Below are positions 38,346 to 46,820 of a stretch of DNA of 64,000 nt, piece after piece. The notes beneath the pieces were generated by a model. It saw nothing but the letters and a program-made list of their open reading frames with translations, had not been told where the DNA came from and did not search any database. Source of the DNA: Salibacter halophilus. GTDB lineage: Bacteria; Bacteroidota; Bacteroidia; Flavobacteriales_G; Salibacteraceae. Position numbers and translations under genes: made by a program. Each line of letters starts with the position of its first letter. Within the stretch, counting starts at the first letter, position 1. The DNA is taken from positions 186,001 to 250,000 of the forward strand of contig NZ_WACR01000003.1 in assembly GCF_008806325.1 (NCBI RefSeq). Direction: 5' to 3'.

Positions 38346-39182
38346 TTATTCTCCAAAAAACGCAGTCGCTAACTCCACTACTCGATTAGAATGTTCAGGC
38401 AAAGTTTCTTTGTCCCACGGGTGTTTTCCACCGTAAACGTGTGAAGCTCCTTCAATAATTTCGAGCTCAGCTTGCGGATTAGCATTTTGAATGTCCTTTG
38501 CTTCATCTACTCCAACTGTTTCATCGCTTCCTGCATGAATGATCAGTTGTGGAACATTCAGCTTAGATGCATTTTTCAGGATATTGAGCTTCTCGTTCTT
38601 TTTGCGGTATTCATCGATCAGATCGCGGTGAAGCGGCATGATTTGATTCGTGCGCGAATTGGGGATTTCCGTTAAACCTTTCTCTTCAAAGTCGCTGAAC
38701 TGTTTTTCGGAGAAGCGTTTTTCAAGGTCACTGATGCTCGACATTGTCGCCACTTTCTTTACGCGGTTATCCTGAGCAGCTGTAATGATGGCAATGGCTC
38801 CGCCTCTGCTGTGAGCCAACAGGTAGATTTTGTTTCTGTCGATATTTTCAGGAAGCTGATCACTGTCCTCGATGTAACTCAACACCGTTTGTAAGTCTGA
38901 AAGCTCCTTTTCAAACGTGTTGTGACCAAAAGCATCCAAACCGACAAAGTCTGTCGGATTTTCAACACTGGTACCGTTATGTGAAAAGTTGAATTTCAAA
39001 TAAGCAAAGCCTTTATCGGCAAAAGCATCAGCGAGCAGATTGAAATGTCCCCAGTCTTTAAAGCCTTTAAAGCCATGAAGGAAAATGATTACAGGTTGAT
39101 TTTCTTTATTCGGATCGAACCGCAAATCCACAGCAAACGGCCGACCTTCAGCTCCTGGAAGTGAAAATTCTTTTTTTGTCAT
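38346..39182 (-). CDS. Alpha/beta hydrolase (dienelactone-hydrolase/acyl-peptidase-like)
   Basis: A 278-residue cytoplasmic hydrolase with no signal peptide. The oxyanion-hole segment is IIFLHGFKGFKDWGHFN, the nucleophile elbow is LLAHSRGGAIAI with Ser in HSRGG, an Asp follows in IHAGSDETVGV, and the catalytic His is in IEGASHVYGG, giving a complete Ser-Asp-His triad. The substrate is unknown. Single-gene unit with repeats on both sides. Confidence 0.82.
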   Translation of the reverse strand: MTKKEFSLPGAEGRPFAVDLRFDPNKENQPVIIFLHGFKGFKDWGHFNLLADAFADKGFAYLKFNFSHNGTSVENPTDFVGLDAFGHNTFEKELSDLQTVLSYIEDSDQLPENIDRNKIYLLAHSRGGAIAIITAAQDNRVKKVATMSSISDLEKRFSEKQFSDFEEKGLTEIPNSRTNQIMPLHRDLIDEYRKKNEKLNILKNASKLNVPQLIIHAGSDETVGVDEAKDIQNANPQAELEIIEGASHVYGGKHPWDKETLPEHSNRVVELATAFFGE

Positions 39183-40015
39183 GATAGGTTAAAATTCAAC
39201 TTGATATAGTGAGTTAATAAATGCATTTTTTACTCAAATTCAAAAATAACTCTCTTTCTCTTAAATCTCAATTCTACACAGCTTCAAATATTATTATCAT
39301 CATATTGCTCAGTGAGTATAATGACATCATAGATTATTGTTCTTTGTTCTTTTGTCCTTTGTCTTGATACAAAGGACCTAAAATCAAGTCTCATCAGAGG
39401 CGATTTTTCTCCGTCTTCACTACGAAAACCGTAGTCGGATTGTGTGCTCCGCGCTTTGTTCCTCGCTGAACTAGCTAAGTTGAGGATAAAGATTAGTGTT
39501 TATTGTGATAGTCTTTCTTTTGTGGAAGATCATAAAGGGTTCCGCTTCGGAACGCGACTACGCACATCCGCTACATATCGCTGACTGATGAGACGCGATC
39601 CTACGAATTGAGTTTCTTGATTAATTGTTTGATGTAGAATCGCTTGTTTATTTATTCTCTATAAACCTGAGCCGAGAACGTAATCCAGACTACTCCCGAT
39701 GTGATTTTGCGAGCGTTTTCGGCCTCGGGAACTGACGCGTAGAATTTCAGCAGAGTGAGCGTACATTTTTGCTTTGCCTGAGCTCAGCCTTCGGATTTTT
39801 CGTCAAGAAAAATTCGCTAAAGGCGTTTGCGAGTTCAGTAAAAATAGCGATCGACTGCTAGAAATTCGAGCGAAGTTGCCGTCAGCCTTGATCTTTTCTG
39901 TGCTTTTGCATCAAGGTAAAAGCACGAGAATATACGAGTGAAACGAGGATAAGAAATGCTGCTTTCATTTCACTTTGTCTTGACACAAAAGGACTACAAA
40001 TAATAAATAGCCCCC
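39183..40015. repeat. 830-bp gene-free region with dispersed repeat copy B
   Basis: Copy B spans about 39341-39648, with GTCTCATCAG at 39388-39397 and CTGATGAGAC at 39585-39594, sharing the conserved inner blocks with copy A. Its variable core resembles copy C, not A or D. Right of it (39660-39940) is a longer GC-richer version of the module that follows copy A, ending in CCTTGAT/ATCAAGG inverted words. No credible gene. Confidence 0.75.
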
Positions 40016-40573
40016 CTACGCCATTTCAAGCTCAACGCTGCACTCTTCAGCTTTTTCGCCTTCAATCGTGTCGTAGTGCATGTCTTTCATCTCAAACTTT
40101 TCTTTTTCGTCATCATACACGAGGCACCTGTCGATTGGGTTCATGTACAGGTGAAGGGTCATGGAGCGACCGTTGTGTATGTTGTGCAGGCTATGATAAC
40201 CCATGTCATCGTGCATGTAAGAAATATCGCCCACTTTCATGTCAACTGTGCGATCATCGTATAGATTTCCAGAGTCGTCTTCCTTGATGCGAATTTCCTT
40301 GAGGTGACCGTCAACCATCAATACCCAGCACTCTTCGCCTCCGTGTCCGTGGATTGGTGTGTCCTGTCCTTCATCCCAGCAAAGGAGAAGCAATTCGTAA
40401 TCATCGGTGCGGTCGATGCAATTACGCGTGTATTTTTCAGCACACCAACTGGCGTATTTTTCGTAGTCTGATAGTGGTATATCAATACGTTCTGCTAATT
40501 CTACAAAATCATTTCCCTTACAACTCGGCAATATTTCAACTAACTCTTCTATCGATGTTATTTTGTTAGACAT
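40016..40573 (-). CDS. Cysteine dioxygenase, Arg-type
   Basis: A 185-residue cupin that oxidises cysteine with O2 to cysteine sulfinate using Fe(II). Iron ligands are His75 and His77 in PIHGHGGEEC, plus a third His near 127-130 (GYHSLHNI). The substrate-carboxylate Arg is Arg50 in KYTRNCID, matching mammalian YTRN. Cys82 (HxHx4C) and Tyr143 (LHLY) sit where mammalian CDO has the Cys-Tyr crosslink. The C-terminal 25 residues are acidic and not conserved. Divergently transcribed from a PLP decarboxylase gene 149 bp away, which would act on its product. Confidence 0.88.
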   Translation of the reverse strand: MSNKITSIEELVEILPSCKGNDFVELAERIDIPLSDYEKYASWCAEKYTRNCIDRTDDYELLLLCWDEGQDTPIHGHGGEECWVLMVDGHLKEIRIKEDDSGNLYDDRTVDMKVGDISYMHDDMGYHSLHNIHNGRSMTLHLYMNPIDRCLVYDDEKEKFEMKDMHYDTIEGEKAEECSVELEMA

Positions 40574-40721
40574 ACAGTGTTTTCCTTATTTTCGGTTCTG
40601 ACCAAAGGTACAAAAACCTAATTATTCGTTAAAACGGGCACTTTGCCCCTCGGGTTATCTCATTTCCTCACAATACTTATCTTCGAGCTTCAAAATTGAA
40701 TTCAAACTACGTTATTTTAAT

Positions 40722-42110
40722 ATGCTGAAAGAAGATTTAGAGCTCTTTAATGAGATCACGAACAAACTGTTAGAGAAAGAGAAAGAAGAACCTGTAGCTG
40801 AACCCATCGATCCCTCAAAACTATTTGAAACGCTCGATTTAGAGCTCGAAGATCAACCTACTGATCAGGATAAATTCCAAAATGCGCTCAAGGAGATTGT
40901 CCTCAATACTCCGCGCACTGCAACCAATCAATTTTTCAATCAGCTTTTTGGCGGCCGCAAAGGCAAAGCAGTACTGGGCGATTTGTTGGCCGTAATGCTC
41001 AACAACTCCATGTACACGTACAAAGTAGCCGGACCTATGGTTGGCGTGGAAAAAGAGATCATGCACAAAGTGCGCGACCTCGTTGGTTACCCCAAAACTG
41101 CTGACGGCACCATTGCTCCGGGTGGCTCCATGACCAACTTCATGGGAATGCTCATGGCCCGCGATAAATTCAACGAATCCATCAAAAATGACGGGGTTTC
41201 GCAAAAAATGACACTTTACACCTCTCAGGAATCGCACTATTCCATTCCCAAGAATGCTGCTTTTATGGGTATCGGTCGGAACCAGGTGCGCTATGTCCCA
41301 ACAGACGATCGCGGCCGGATGGACACAGCTAAACTAAAGGATCTGATCGAAGCGGATAAAGCCGATGGTTGTCACCCGTTTATGGTGATTGCCACAGCGG
41401 GAACGACTGTACTGGGAGCTTTTGATCCGATTGATGAGATCAACGAAATTTGCGAGGAACACAACATGTGGTCGCACGTTGACGGTGCGTATTGCGGATC
41501 TGTCATTTTCAGTGAGAATTACCGCCACCTGGTGAAAGGCGCACAAAATGCTGACTCGTTCACGCTCAACGCCCACAAGATGTTGGCTGTGCCTCTCTCC
41601 TGCTCGATTATCGTGGTGAAGGACAAAAAGTATCTCTACGACAGTTTCTCAAACGATGCCGATTACCTCTACCAAACAGATGGTGACGATTACAACCTGG
41701 GGAAGATCTCACTGCAATGCGGTCGCAGGAATGACGCGCTCAAATTTTGGACGCTGTGGAAAGCCGTTGGCACGAGCGGATTGGGAGAATTGGTAGATCA
41801 CCAGTTTGAGCTTGCGCAAGTTGCGCGCGATTACGTTCGCGATAACAGTGATTACAAGCTCTATAGTTTTGATGAGTCCATCAGTGTTTGCTTCAATTAC
41901 AAGGATATTCCGGCCGATGTACTCTGCAGCAAGCTGTACAAAAATGCCGAGCTGATGGTGGGTTACGGACAATACGAAGACGAACAGTTTGTCCGCCTGG
42001 TGACCATCAACTCCAGCATCTCGAAACAGGATGTTTTGGACTTCTTTGATAGTTTAGAAGCATTTGCAAACGAACATCTAAAATCGGAGGACGAAGTAAA
42101 AGCAGACTAA
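40722..42110 (+). CDS. PLP-dependent decarboxylase, GAD/CSAD group (probable cysteine sulfinate decarboxylase)
   Basis: A 462-residue group II amino-acid decarboxylase. The PLP lysine is Lys286 in LNAHKMLAVPLSCS; the PLP-ring His is in SQESHYS (His172) and the pyridine-N Asp in WSHVDGAY (Asp254). ATAGTTVLGAFDPIDEI and LQCGRRNDALKFWTLWKA are the strings typical of the animal GAD/CSAD clade. Substrate is not fixed by these motifs: cysteine sulfinate, aspartate and glutamate are all possible. The adjacent cysteine dioxygenase favours cysteine sulfinate, giving hypotaurine. The symporter gene follows 23 bp downstream, so the two are probably an operon. Confidence 0.85.
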   Translation: MLKEDLELFNEITNKLLEKEKEEPVAEPIDPSKLFETLDLELEDQPTDQDKFQNALKEIVLNTPRTATNQFFNQLFGGRKGKAVLGDLLAVMLNNSMYTYKVAGPMVGVEKEIMHKVRDLVGYPKTADGTIAPGGSMTNFMGMLMARDKFNESIKNDGVSQKMTLYTSQESHYSIPKNAAFMGIGRNQVRYVPTDDRGRMDTAKLKDLIEADKADGCHPFMVIATAGTTVLGAFDPIDEINEICEEHNMWSHVDGAYCGSVIFSENYRHLVKGAQNADSFTLNAHKMLAVPLSCSIIVVKDKKYLYDSFSNDADYLYQTDGDDYNLGKISLQCGRRNDALKFWTLWKAVGTSGLGELVDHQFELAQVARDYVRDNSDYKLYSFDESISVCFNYKDIPADVLCSKLYKNAELMVGYGQYEDEQFVRLVTINSSISKQDVLDFFDSLEAFANEHLKSEDEVKAD

Positions 42111-42133
42111 TTTTTAAACCCTAAACTCTTTTT

Positions 42134-43660
42134 ATGATTACGAAGCTCGTTGTACTGGGAATTTACGTTGGCATCCTATTCTTAATCGGTTTTGTGGCCT
42201 CAAAACGCATCAAAGGTCTGGACGACTTTTACGTGGGCGGCAAAAAAATCGGTTACTGGGCAGTCGCATTCTCGGCACGTGCAACGGGCGAATCGGGTTG
42301 GTTGCTCCTGGGTGTTACCGGGATGGGCGCCATAGCCGGATTCAGCGCTTACTGGGTCGTCATTGGTGAATTGCTGGGTGTGGCCATTTCGTGGTTTTTC
42401 ATGGCCAAGCCTTTCAAGCGGCTGACGGATAAATACAACTCCATCACCATTCCCGATTATTTCGAGAGTCACTTCAAGACCAAAACCCACATGCTGCGGG
42501 TGATCAGCTCCTCGGCACTGGCGATTTTCGTGATCATTTACGTGAGTGCCCAAATCGATATTACCGGAAAAGCCTTTGAGGATTTTTTGGGCTTTGACTA
42601 TTTCACCGGAGCCATCATCGGGTTCCTCATCGTTCTCACTTACATTTTTGTAGGCGGTTTTGTAGCCGTTGTTTGGTCAGATCTCTTCCAGGGCATCATG
42701 ATGTTCCTCGGTCTCATGGCCCTGCCGATTGTCGCGTACTTCACGATCGATCACTCCGAAAACATCATCGGTGGACTCAACAACATAGATCCGGCTCTGA
42801 CCAGTATGTGGGGCACATCAGATGATATGTGGATGAACATTTCCACGATGATCGGTTTTGCCATGATCGGACTGGGATTTTTGGGTTCTCCTCAGGTTTA
42901 CGTGCGGTTTATCTCGGTCAGGAATATCAAGGAGATCAACCAGGGACGCTGGGTTGCCGTGGTTTTTACGCTCCTCACTGATGCTGCGGCTGTGACGATT
43001 GGTATTTTGGGACGCTACCTCTTTACGGAGGCCGGTCAGGATCCCGAGGCGATTCTGGGAAATTCCGGTGAAGATGTGCTCACGATGATGGTGAGCGATG
43101 CGTTTCCGCTCGTGATTACGGCCATTTACGTGGCGATTATCCTCTCTGCGATTATGTCAACGATTGACTCGCTGCTGGTTGTGGCATCGAGCGCGATTAC
43201 CCGCGATTTTTACCAACAGATTTTCCGCCCCGATCTCGATCAAAAGGATTTGGGTACGATGTCGAGACTAGTAACGCTCGGAATGGCTTTACTGGCACTG
43301 GGAGTCGCAATTTCCGTAGCGCTGATATCCCCTACCCGAACCGTCTTTTGGTTCAGCATTTTTGGTTGGTCGGGCATTGCCGCGACTTTTTGTCCCGTTA
43401 TGATTCTGTCGCTGTTTTGGAAAGCTTACACCGAGCGCGGAGCCATAGCCTCCATGATTACGGGTTTTGCATCAGTTCCGTTTTTCAAGTTTTACGTTCA
43501 GAACCTGGACGGCATCGGGAAGTATTTTGAAGCGATTGACGTGATGGCGCCATCCTTTGTAACGGCTTTCATAGCCGGCTTCATCGTCACCAAGCTCTTC
43601 CCCAGCAAACCGATTGAAACGGAGATCATCCCGGATCATCCTAAGGAGGGTGTTGGGTAG
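42134..43660 (+). CDS. Sodium:solute symporter (SSS family, PutP-like)
   Basis: A 508-residue inner-membrane transporter of the LeuT fold with about 13 hydrophobic helices. Near the N-terminus it has DDFYVGGKKIGYWAVAFSA and then GESGWLLLG, as in PutP, and the sodium-site region of helix 8 is AIILSAIMSTIDSLLVVASS. The PutP-type motifs suggest uptake of a small zwitterion. The position behind the decarboxylase suggests taurine, hypotaurine or another sulfur amino acid, but specificity cannot be read from sequence. The GGTCAGADCC word occurs inside at 42793. Confidence 0.85.
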   Translation: MITKLVVLGIYVGILFLIGFVASKRIKGLDDFYVGGKKIGYWAVAFSARATGESGWLLLGVTGMGAIAGFSAYWVVIGELLGVAISWFFMAKPFKRLTDKYNSITIPDYFESHFKTKTHMLRVISSSALAIFVIIYVSAQIDITGKAFEDFLGFDYFTGAIIGFLIVLTYIFVGGFVAVVWSDLFQGIMMFLGLMALPIVAYFTIDHSENIIGGLNNIDPALTSMWGTSDDMWMNISTMIGFAMIGLGFLGSPQVYVRFISVRNIKEINQGRWVAVVFTLLTDAAAVTIGILGRYLFTEAGQDPEAILGNSGEDVLTMMVSDAFPLVITAIYVAIILSAIMSTIDSLLVVASSAITRDFYQQIFRPDLDQKDLGTMSRLVTLGMALLALGVAISVALISPTRTVFWFSIFGWSGIAATFCPVMILSLFWKAYTERGAIASMITGFASVPFFKFYVQNLDGIGKYFEAIDVMAPSFVTAFIAGFIVTKLFPSKPIETEIIPDHPKEGVG

Positions 43661-43848
43661 GTTTTTTGTGAATTACTTTAGAGTTTAAGACGTGGGGTTG
43701 AACTTGGTTTAATATGAAATAAAAATTTATAAAAAAAAACTACTACCAAAGTATCTAACGATTTTTCAAACGTGTTACACGTTTATGCTTTATTTCAATT
43801 AATTTAGAACTCTTTTGAAATACTTGCGAATTTTCAGAAGTAGGCTAA

Positions 43849-43892
43849 AAAAAATAATCACTTATAGCTGTCGCTTAGCTGGATTATTTTTT
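43849..43892. terminator. Terminator-like hairpin after the cyclase-like gene
   Basis: An 11-bp AAAAAATAATC/GATTATTTTTT stem with an inner AGC/GCT pairing overlaps the stop region of the minus-strand gene at 43891. It could serve both that gene and the symporter transcript from the other side. The remaining 43661-43848 shows no gene. Confidence 0.6.
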
Positions 43893-44631
43893 ATAATTCA
43901 TTTTCTATTTTTTCAAACATTATGAGAGTATTGTCAACATATTTTCTAGCCGTTCCTGATGATGATTGTTTGAATAAATTGATTTTCTCTTTTATATCTT
44001 TTACTTCTGGAATATCTTTACCCTCAGGTCTCACTATTTTAAACCAATTTATATTTGTGTGAGTTATACTTCCACATTTTAAAGTGGTTTTATCCTCGAA
44101 TAACATCTTTTCAAGTATCTTTAACTCCTTTTCGTCTGCAATCTTTGATAAATAGCTATCTATACTATTATGTGCTACAATACCCATGTAGTTAACATCT
44201 TCTTCCATTAAATATGCATCAATAATAGGTTGTCCAAAATAAATTTGTTCAGATTTATTTAAACTAACCTCACCATGTGCAATTGCACCCTTAAGTGGTA
44301 TCTGATTGTTAAATGCTGTTGTGAAAATCCATCGAGTTGACAAAAGAAAATATCTTAAATTATCGAAACTGTCATTTTTAGAAAAAATGACAATTGAGTC
44401 AGAAAAGCTAACAACGTATACTTCTGCATCCTTGTACTTATCAGAAATAGTATCATGCTCGGGCGCTTTTTCAACAAGTTTTTTTCCCTTTGAAATATGG
44501 TTCAAAGTTTCATAAATATTCTCATGTGATTTTCTCATAACCATATCTTTAAATCCCAAGATATCCAAAAACGCTACGAATCTTTTATCACTTGTTTTCC
44601 AATTAGTCTTTTCATTAGTCTTTTTTGCCAT
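43891..44631 (-). CDS. Stand-alone class III nucleotide cyclase-like domain protein
   Basis: A 246-residue soluble protein; start at ATG 44631, though a TTG at 44637 is also possible. It shows class III cyclase landmarks in order: a first metal Asp in FVAFLDILGFKDMV, a second Asp in YVVSFSDSIVIFS, then LKGAIAHGEV and IYFGQPIIDAYLME, which match the usual GIHTGEV and GxxVNxAARL strings in position. The transition-state Asn and Arg of true adenylate cyclases are not evident, so activity is uncertain. There is no sensor domain, no membrane helix and no effector gene next to it. AT-rich and in an accessory region. It could be a cyclic-nucleotide synthase, a degenerate binding domain, or a defence-linked enzyme; none is shown. 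Confidence 0.6.
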   Translation of the reverse strand: MAKKTNEKTNWKTSDKRFVAFLDILGFKDMVMRKSHENIYETLNHISKGKKLVEKAPEHDTISDKYKDAEVYVVSFSDSIVIFSKNDSFDNLRYFLLSTRWIFTTAFNNQIPLKGAIAHGEVSLNKSEQIYFGQPIIDAYLMEEDVNYMGIVAHNSIDSYLSKIADEKELKILEKMLFEDKTTLKCGSITHTNINWFKIVRPEGKDIPEVKDIKEKINLFKQSSSGTARKYVDNTLIMFEKIENEL

Positions 44632-44777
44632 CTTCAATCTTTCTAATTATGCACAACGTTTCGCAGCTAAGAAACTTGGAACTTTCGAAGTGATTAACCT
44701 CCCTTTCTTTATAAATTTAGCCACGAAGAACGAACCTGGCTGTTTACCACTACCTGCCCCATGTTTTCTTAGGTGCT

Positions 44778-45285
44778 GTTGGCACACGTTTTTTATTTTC
44801 AGTTTACTTCAAAAAACTCTTTGGGTGTATTCATTTGACTTCCGAGATAAATCTTTTTCTTCTTTATTGCTCCTAAAAGGGTCAACTCGAAATCAACTTG
44901 TCGACTGTCAAAAGTCGCAGGTGTCCAAAAGTTGAAATTTTTTATCTCATCAATAAACTGCTGGTCCATTGTTTCGTTACCAGTTGACTTAAATACCCAA
45001 GCATCTGTAATCTCACCTTCACAAGTCAGGACGAACTTGAATACTATTTTTCTATTGTCCGTTTTGATTTTCCCAATTTTGTCTCTGAAGTAGTCTTGTA
45101 TAGTCTTACTGTTTGTATACTTAGGTGCGACTCCTTTTTCTTTAAAAAACGGAGAGTTTTTGAAAATACTATCTGGTCTACAGGCGTCATAGTCGCCTTG
45201 TGTAAATATTTCTTGTCCTGTAACAGACAATGATAATAGCATTGCTAAAAGTGTAAGGATTCTCATATTCTTAATGTGTGCCAAC
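44778..45285. repeat. 10-bp perfect inverted repeat bracketing one gene
   Basis: GTTGGCACAC at 44778-44787 and its exact reverse complement GTGTGCCAAC at 45276-45285 lie 11 bp outside the stop and 9 bp outside the start of the gene at 44799-45266. Nothing else lies between them, so the unit looks like a single-gene cassette. No recombinase is in the window. Confidence 0.5.
44799..45266 (-). CDS. Exported TonB C-terminal-like domain protein
   Basis: A 155-residue protein with a signal peptide (start set at ATG 45266: MRILTLLAMLLSLSVTGQ). The mature part resembles the TonB C-terminal fold used in Bacteroidota energy-transducer-like proteins: a strand IVFKFVLTCEGEITDAWVFKS, a helix NETMDQQFIDEIKNF, then WTPATFDSRQVDFELTL. 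It lacks the membrane anchor and Pro-rich spacer of a true TonB, so it is a periplasmic relative of unknown function. The whole gene sits inside a 10-bp inverted repeat. Confidence 0.65.
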   Translation of the reverse strand: MRILTLLAMLLSLSVTGQEIFTQGDYDACRPDSIFKNSPFFKEKGVAPKYTNSKTIQDYFRDKIGKIKTDNRKIVFKFVLTCEGEITDAWVFKSTGNETMDQQFIDEIKNFNFWTPATFDSRQVDFELTLLGAIKKKKIYLGSQMNTPKEFFEVN

Positions 45286-45679
45286 TACCTAGTAAGTTTA
45301 CAAAAAGTAATATTACTCCTCATAAATGGTTTTAAGTTGACTTTTTGTTGTTGTAATTTCTTCCTTCATAATTACTAAATTATCACGTAACTACCAACAT
45401 CTCCCTTTAATATGTTTTATTAACTGATGAATATAAGCTCTTTTGGAGCAGGGATTAGGGAATTGCAATGTAAAGACTGGCCTCCCTCCTGGCAATTGTG
45501 AGCTGGATGTAGAGAGTTTAAAGTTTAAAAAGTTTAGTGTTTAAGGTTTAGAAATGAAAGGTGTTTACGGGGAATGTGTTGAGAGTGTGGGTTGGCTTTT
45601 GGTTGGGTTAAACAAAGTGCCAATCCTGCTCTACCGCGTGATTTTAACGTGTGTTTATTAATTGGAGTGTTATTTCATA

Positions 45680-45926
45680 GCCCTTTGTTCCCGCTGTTTT
45701 AAGCGGGATTTCGAGTAAACTCTCAACTTGACACAAAGGACGTAAAAGTCAAGTCTCATCAGAGGCGATTTTTCTCCACTGAAGTTCCGAAAACCGCAGT
45801 CGGATTGTGTGCTCCGCGCTTTGTTTCTTGCTCAACTAGCTATGTTGTTATGGTAATTAGTAACTATTTGGTATTAGCTGTCTGATTACAAAAATCCGGA
45901 TTGGGTTCCGCTTCGAAACGCGACTA
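45680..45926. repeat. Dispersed repeat copy C, right end missing
   Basis: The left half is complete (TTTGTTCCCGCTGTTTTAAG from about 45684, GTCTCATCAG at 45753-45762, then the GCAGTCGGATTGTGTGCTCC block). The variable core resembles copy B. It stops at CGCGACTA (45919-45926), directly before the stop codon of the next gene, and the CTGATGAGAC end is absent. To its left, 45285-45680 holds no gene, only AT-rich sequence with a run of GTTTAAA-like units at about 45518-45556. Confidence 0.75.
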
Positions 45927-45927
45927 T

Positions 45928-46290
45928 TTATATCTTTCGCCTTACTACAAAACTTTTCCCGTCCTGAGGATTAACAAGTTTTACAAGCAGATAAATATCT
46001 CCTTTACGTGGTTTTAATATGTCTCTACTTACTGCGTTGCAGTTGCTGTTTTTTTCTTTTTCAACTATTTGAGTGTCGTATGTAAATCTAAAAAAGGCTG
46101 TCCTTTCCTCCTTGATGGTGTAAATGATATCATCATCGCCTAATCTTTGGACATTATTATCAAATTTTATATTTCCCAGGTTTATCCTCTTTTCCTTTAT
46201 TGTACCTTCATCAGACATGGCAAATTCATTTTTAGTGCAAGTCATCAATTGAAGATAAATATCCTCTACTGAAAGCTTAAGTTCTGACAA
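45928..46290 (-). CDS. Downstream half of a frameshifted exported protein
   Basis: The frame called from a TTG at 46290 gives 120 residues, but coding sequence clearly continues upstream in the same frame to about 46371 (NWKYPEIEVTENNYG, then SVRFRISNLS) with no ATG, until the A9 run of the gene at 46338-46820. One extra A, or a -1 slip on that run, would join the two into a single protein of about 300 residues. The segment is beta-rich (RLGDDDIIYTI, AFFRFTYDTQ) with no domain I recognise. Its stop directly abuts repeat copy C, so the true C-terminus may also have been lost. This is either a pseudogene, a sequencing indel, or a slippage gene. Confidence 0.55.
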   Translation of the reverse strand: MSELKLSVEDIYLQLMTCTKNEFAMSDEGTIKEKRINLGNIKFDNNVQRLGDDDIIYTIKEERTAFFRFTYDTQIVEKEKNSNCNAVSRDILKPRKGDIYLLVKLVNPQDGKSFVVRRKI

Positions 46291-46337
46291 ATTAGATATT
46301 CGAAACCTAACACTTCCGTAGTTATTTTCAGTAACTT

Positions 46338-46820
46338 CTATTTCTGGGTACTTCCAGTTCTTTTTTTTTGCTCAAACATGTAAGCGGTTCTTATTTTCCC
46401 CATTTCCAAAATGGCTTCATGGTACTTTGATTTAACTTCTTCGGAAATCTTTTTATTATTAACCATGCTTTCATAAAAGCAAAGGGTCTGTCTGTAAGTC
46501 AAATCTTGCTCCCAAAAATCCTGAGATACTTTAGACTTTTGCTTGACATTTTTATTTATCGTTTTAGCTAATTCAGAAGATAGATCAACATCAGCTTCTA
46601 GTTCATCCATTCCTTGAATTGCTTCTGCATCAGCTTTAGCCGCTGCTTGCAGTTCAGCAACTAGTTTTAAAGCTGTTTCACTATCATACCCCTTCTCTTC
46701 AACTTGCCAGTCTAATCGTGGTACATTTTTACAATTGTCAGAAACAGCAGAGTCATTACATTTTTCTGCTGTTAGCAGAATGAGCACAAATACTCCCAGC
46801 AATACCATTTTAGTTTTCAT
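46338..46820 (-). CDS. Upstream half of a frameshifted exported protein
   Basis: A 160-residue frame starting MKTKMVLLGVFVLILLTAEKC, a lipoprotein-type signal with the lipobox-like AEKC. The mature part is helical (AELQAAAKADAEAIQGMDELEAD). It ends EQKKRTGSTQK and a stop just after a run of nine A residues (plus strand 46361-46369). In the other frame the sequence runs on into the beta-rich segment at 45928-46371. No family was recognised. As it stands it would produce a helical lipoprotein fragment without its C-terminal domain. Confidence 0.6.
   Translation of the reverse strand: MKTKMVLLGVFVLILLTAEKCNDSAVSDNCKNVPRLDWQVEEKGYDSETALKLVAELQAAAKADAEAIQGMDELEADVDLSSELAKTINKNVKQKSKVSQDFWEQDLTYRQTLCFYESMVNNKKISEEVKSKYHEAILEMGKIRTAYMFEQKKRTGSTQK

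Noticed and set aside
44640-45290. Integron attC-like site around the cassette
   Set aside because: The flanking words do not match the GTTRRRY/RYYYAAC core sites and no integrase is visible; only the plain inverted repeat is reported.
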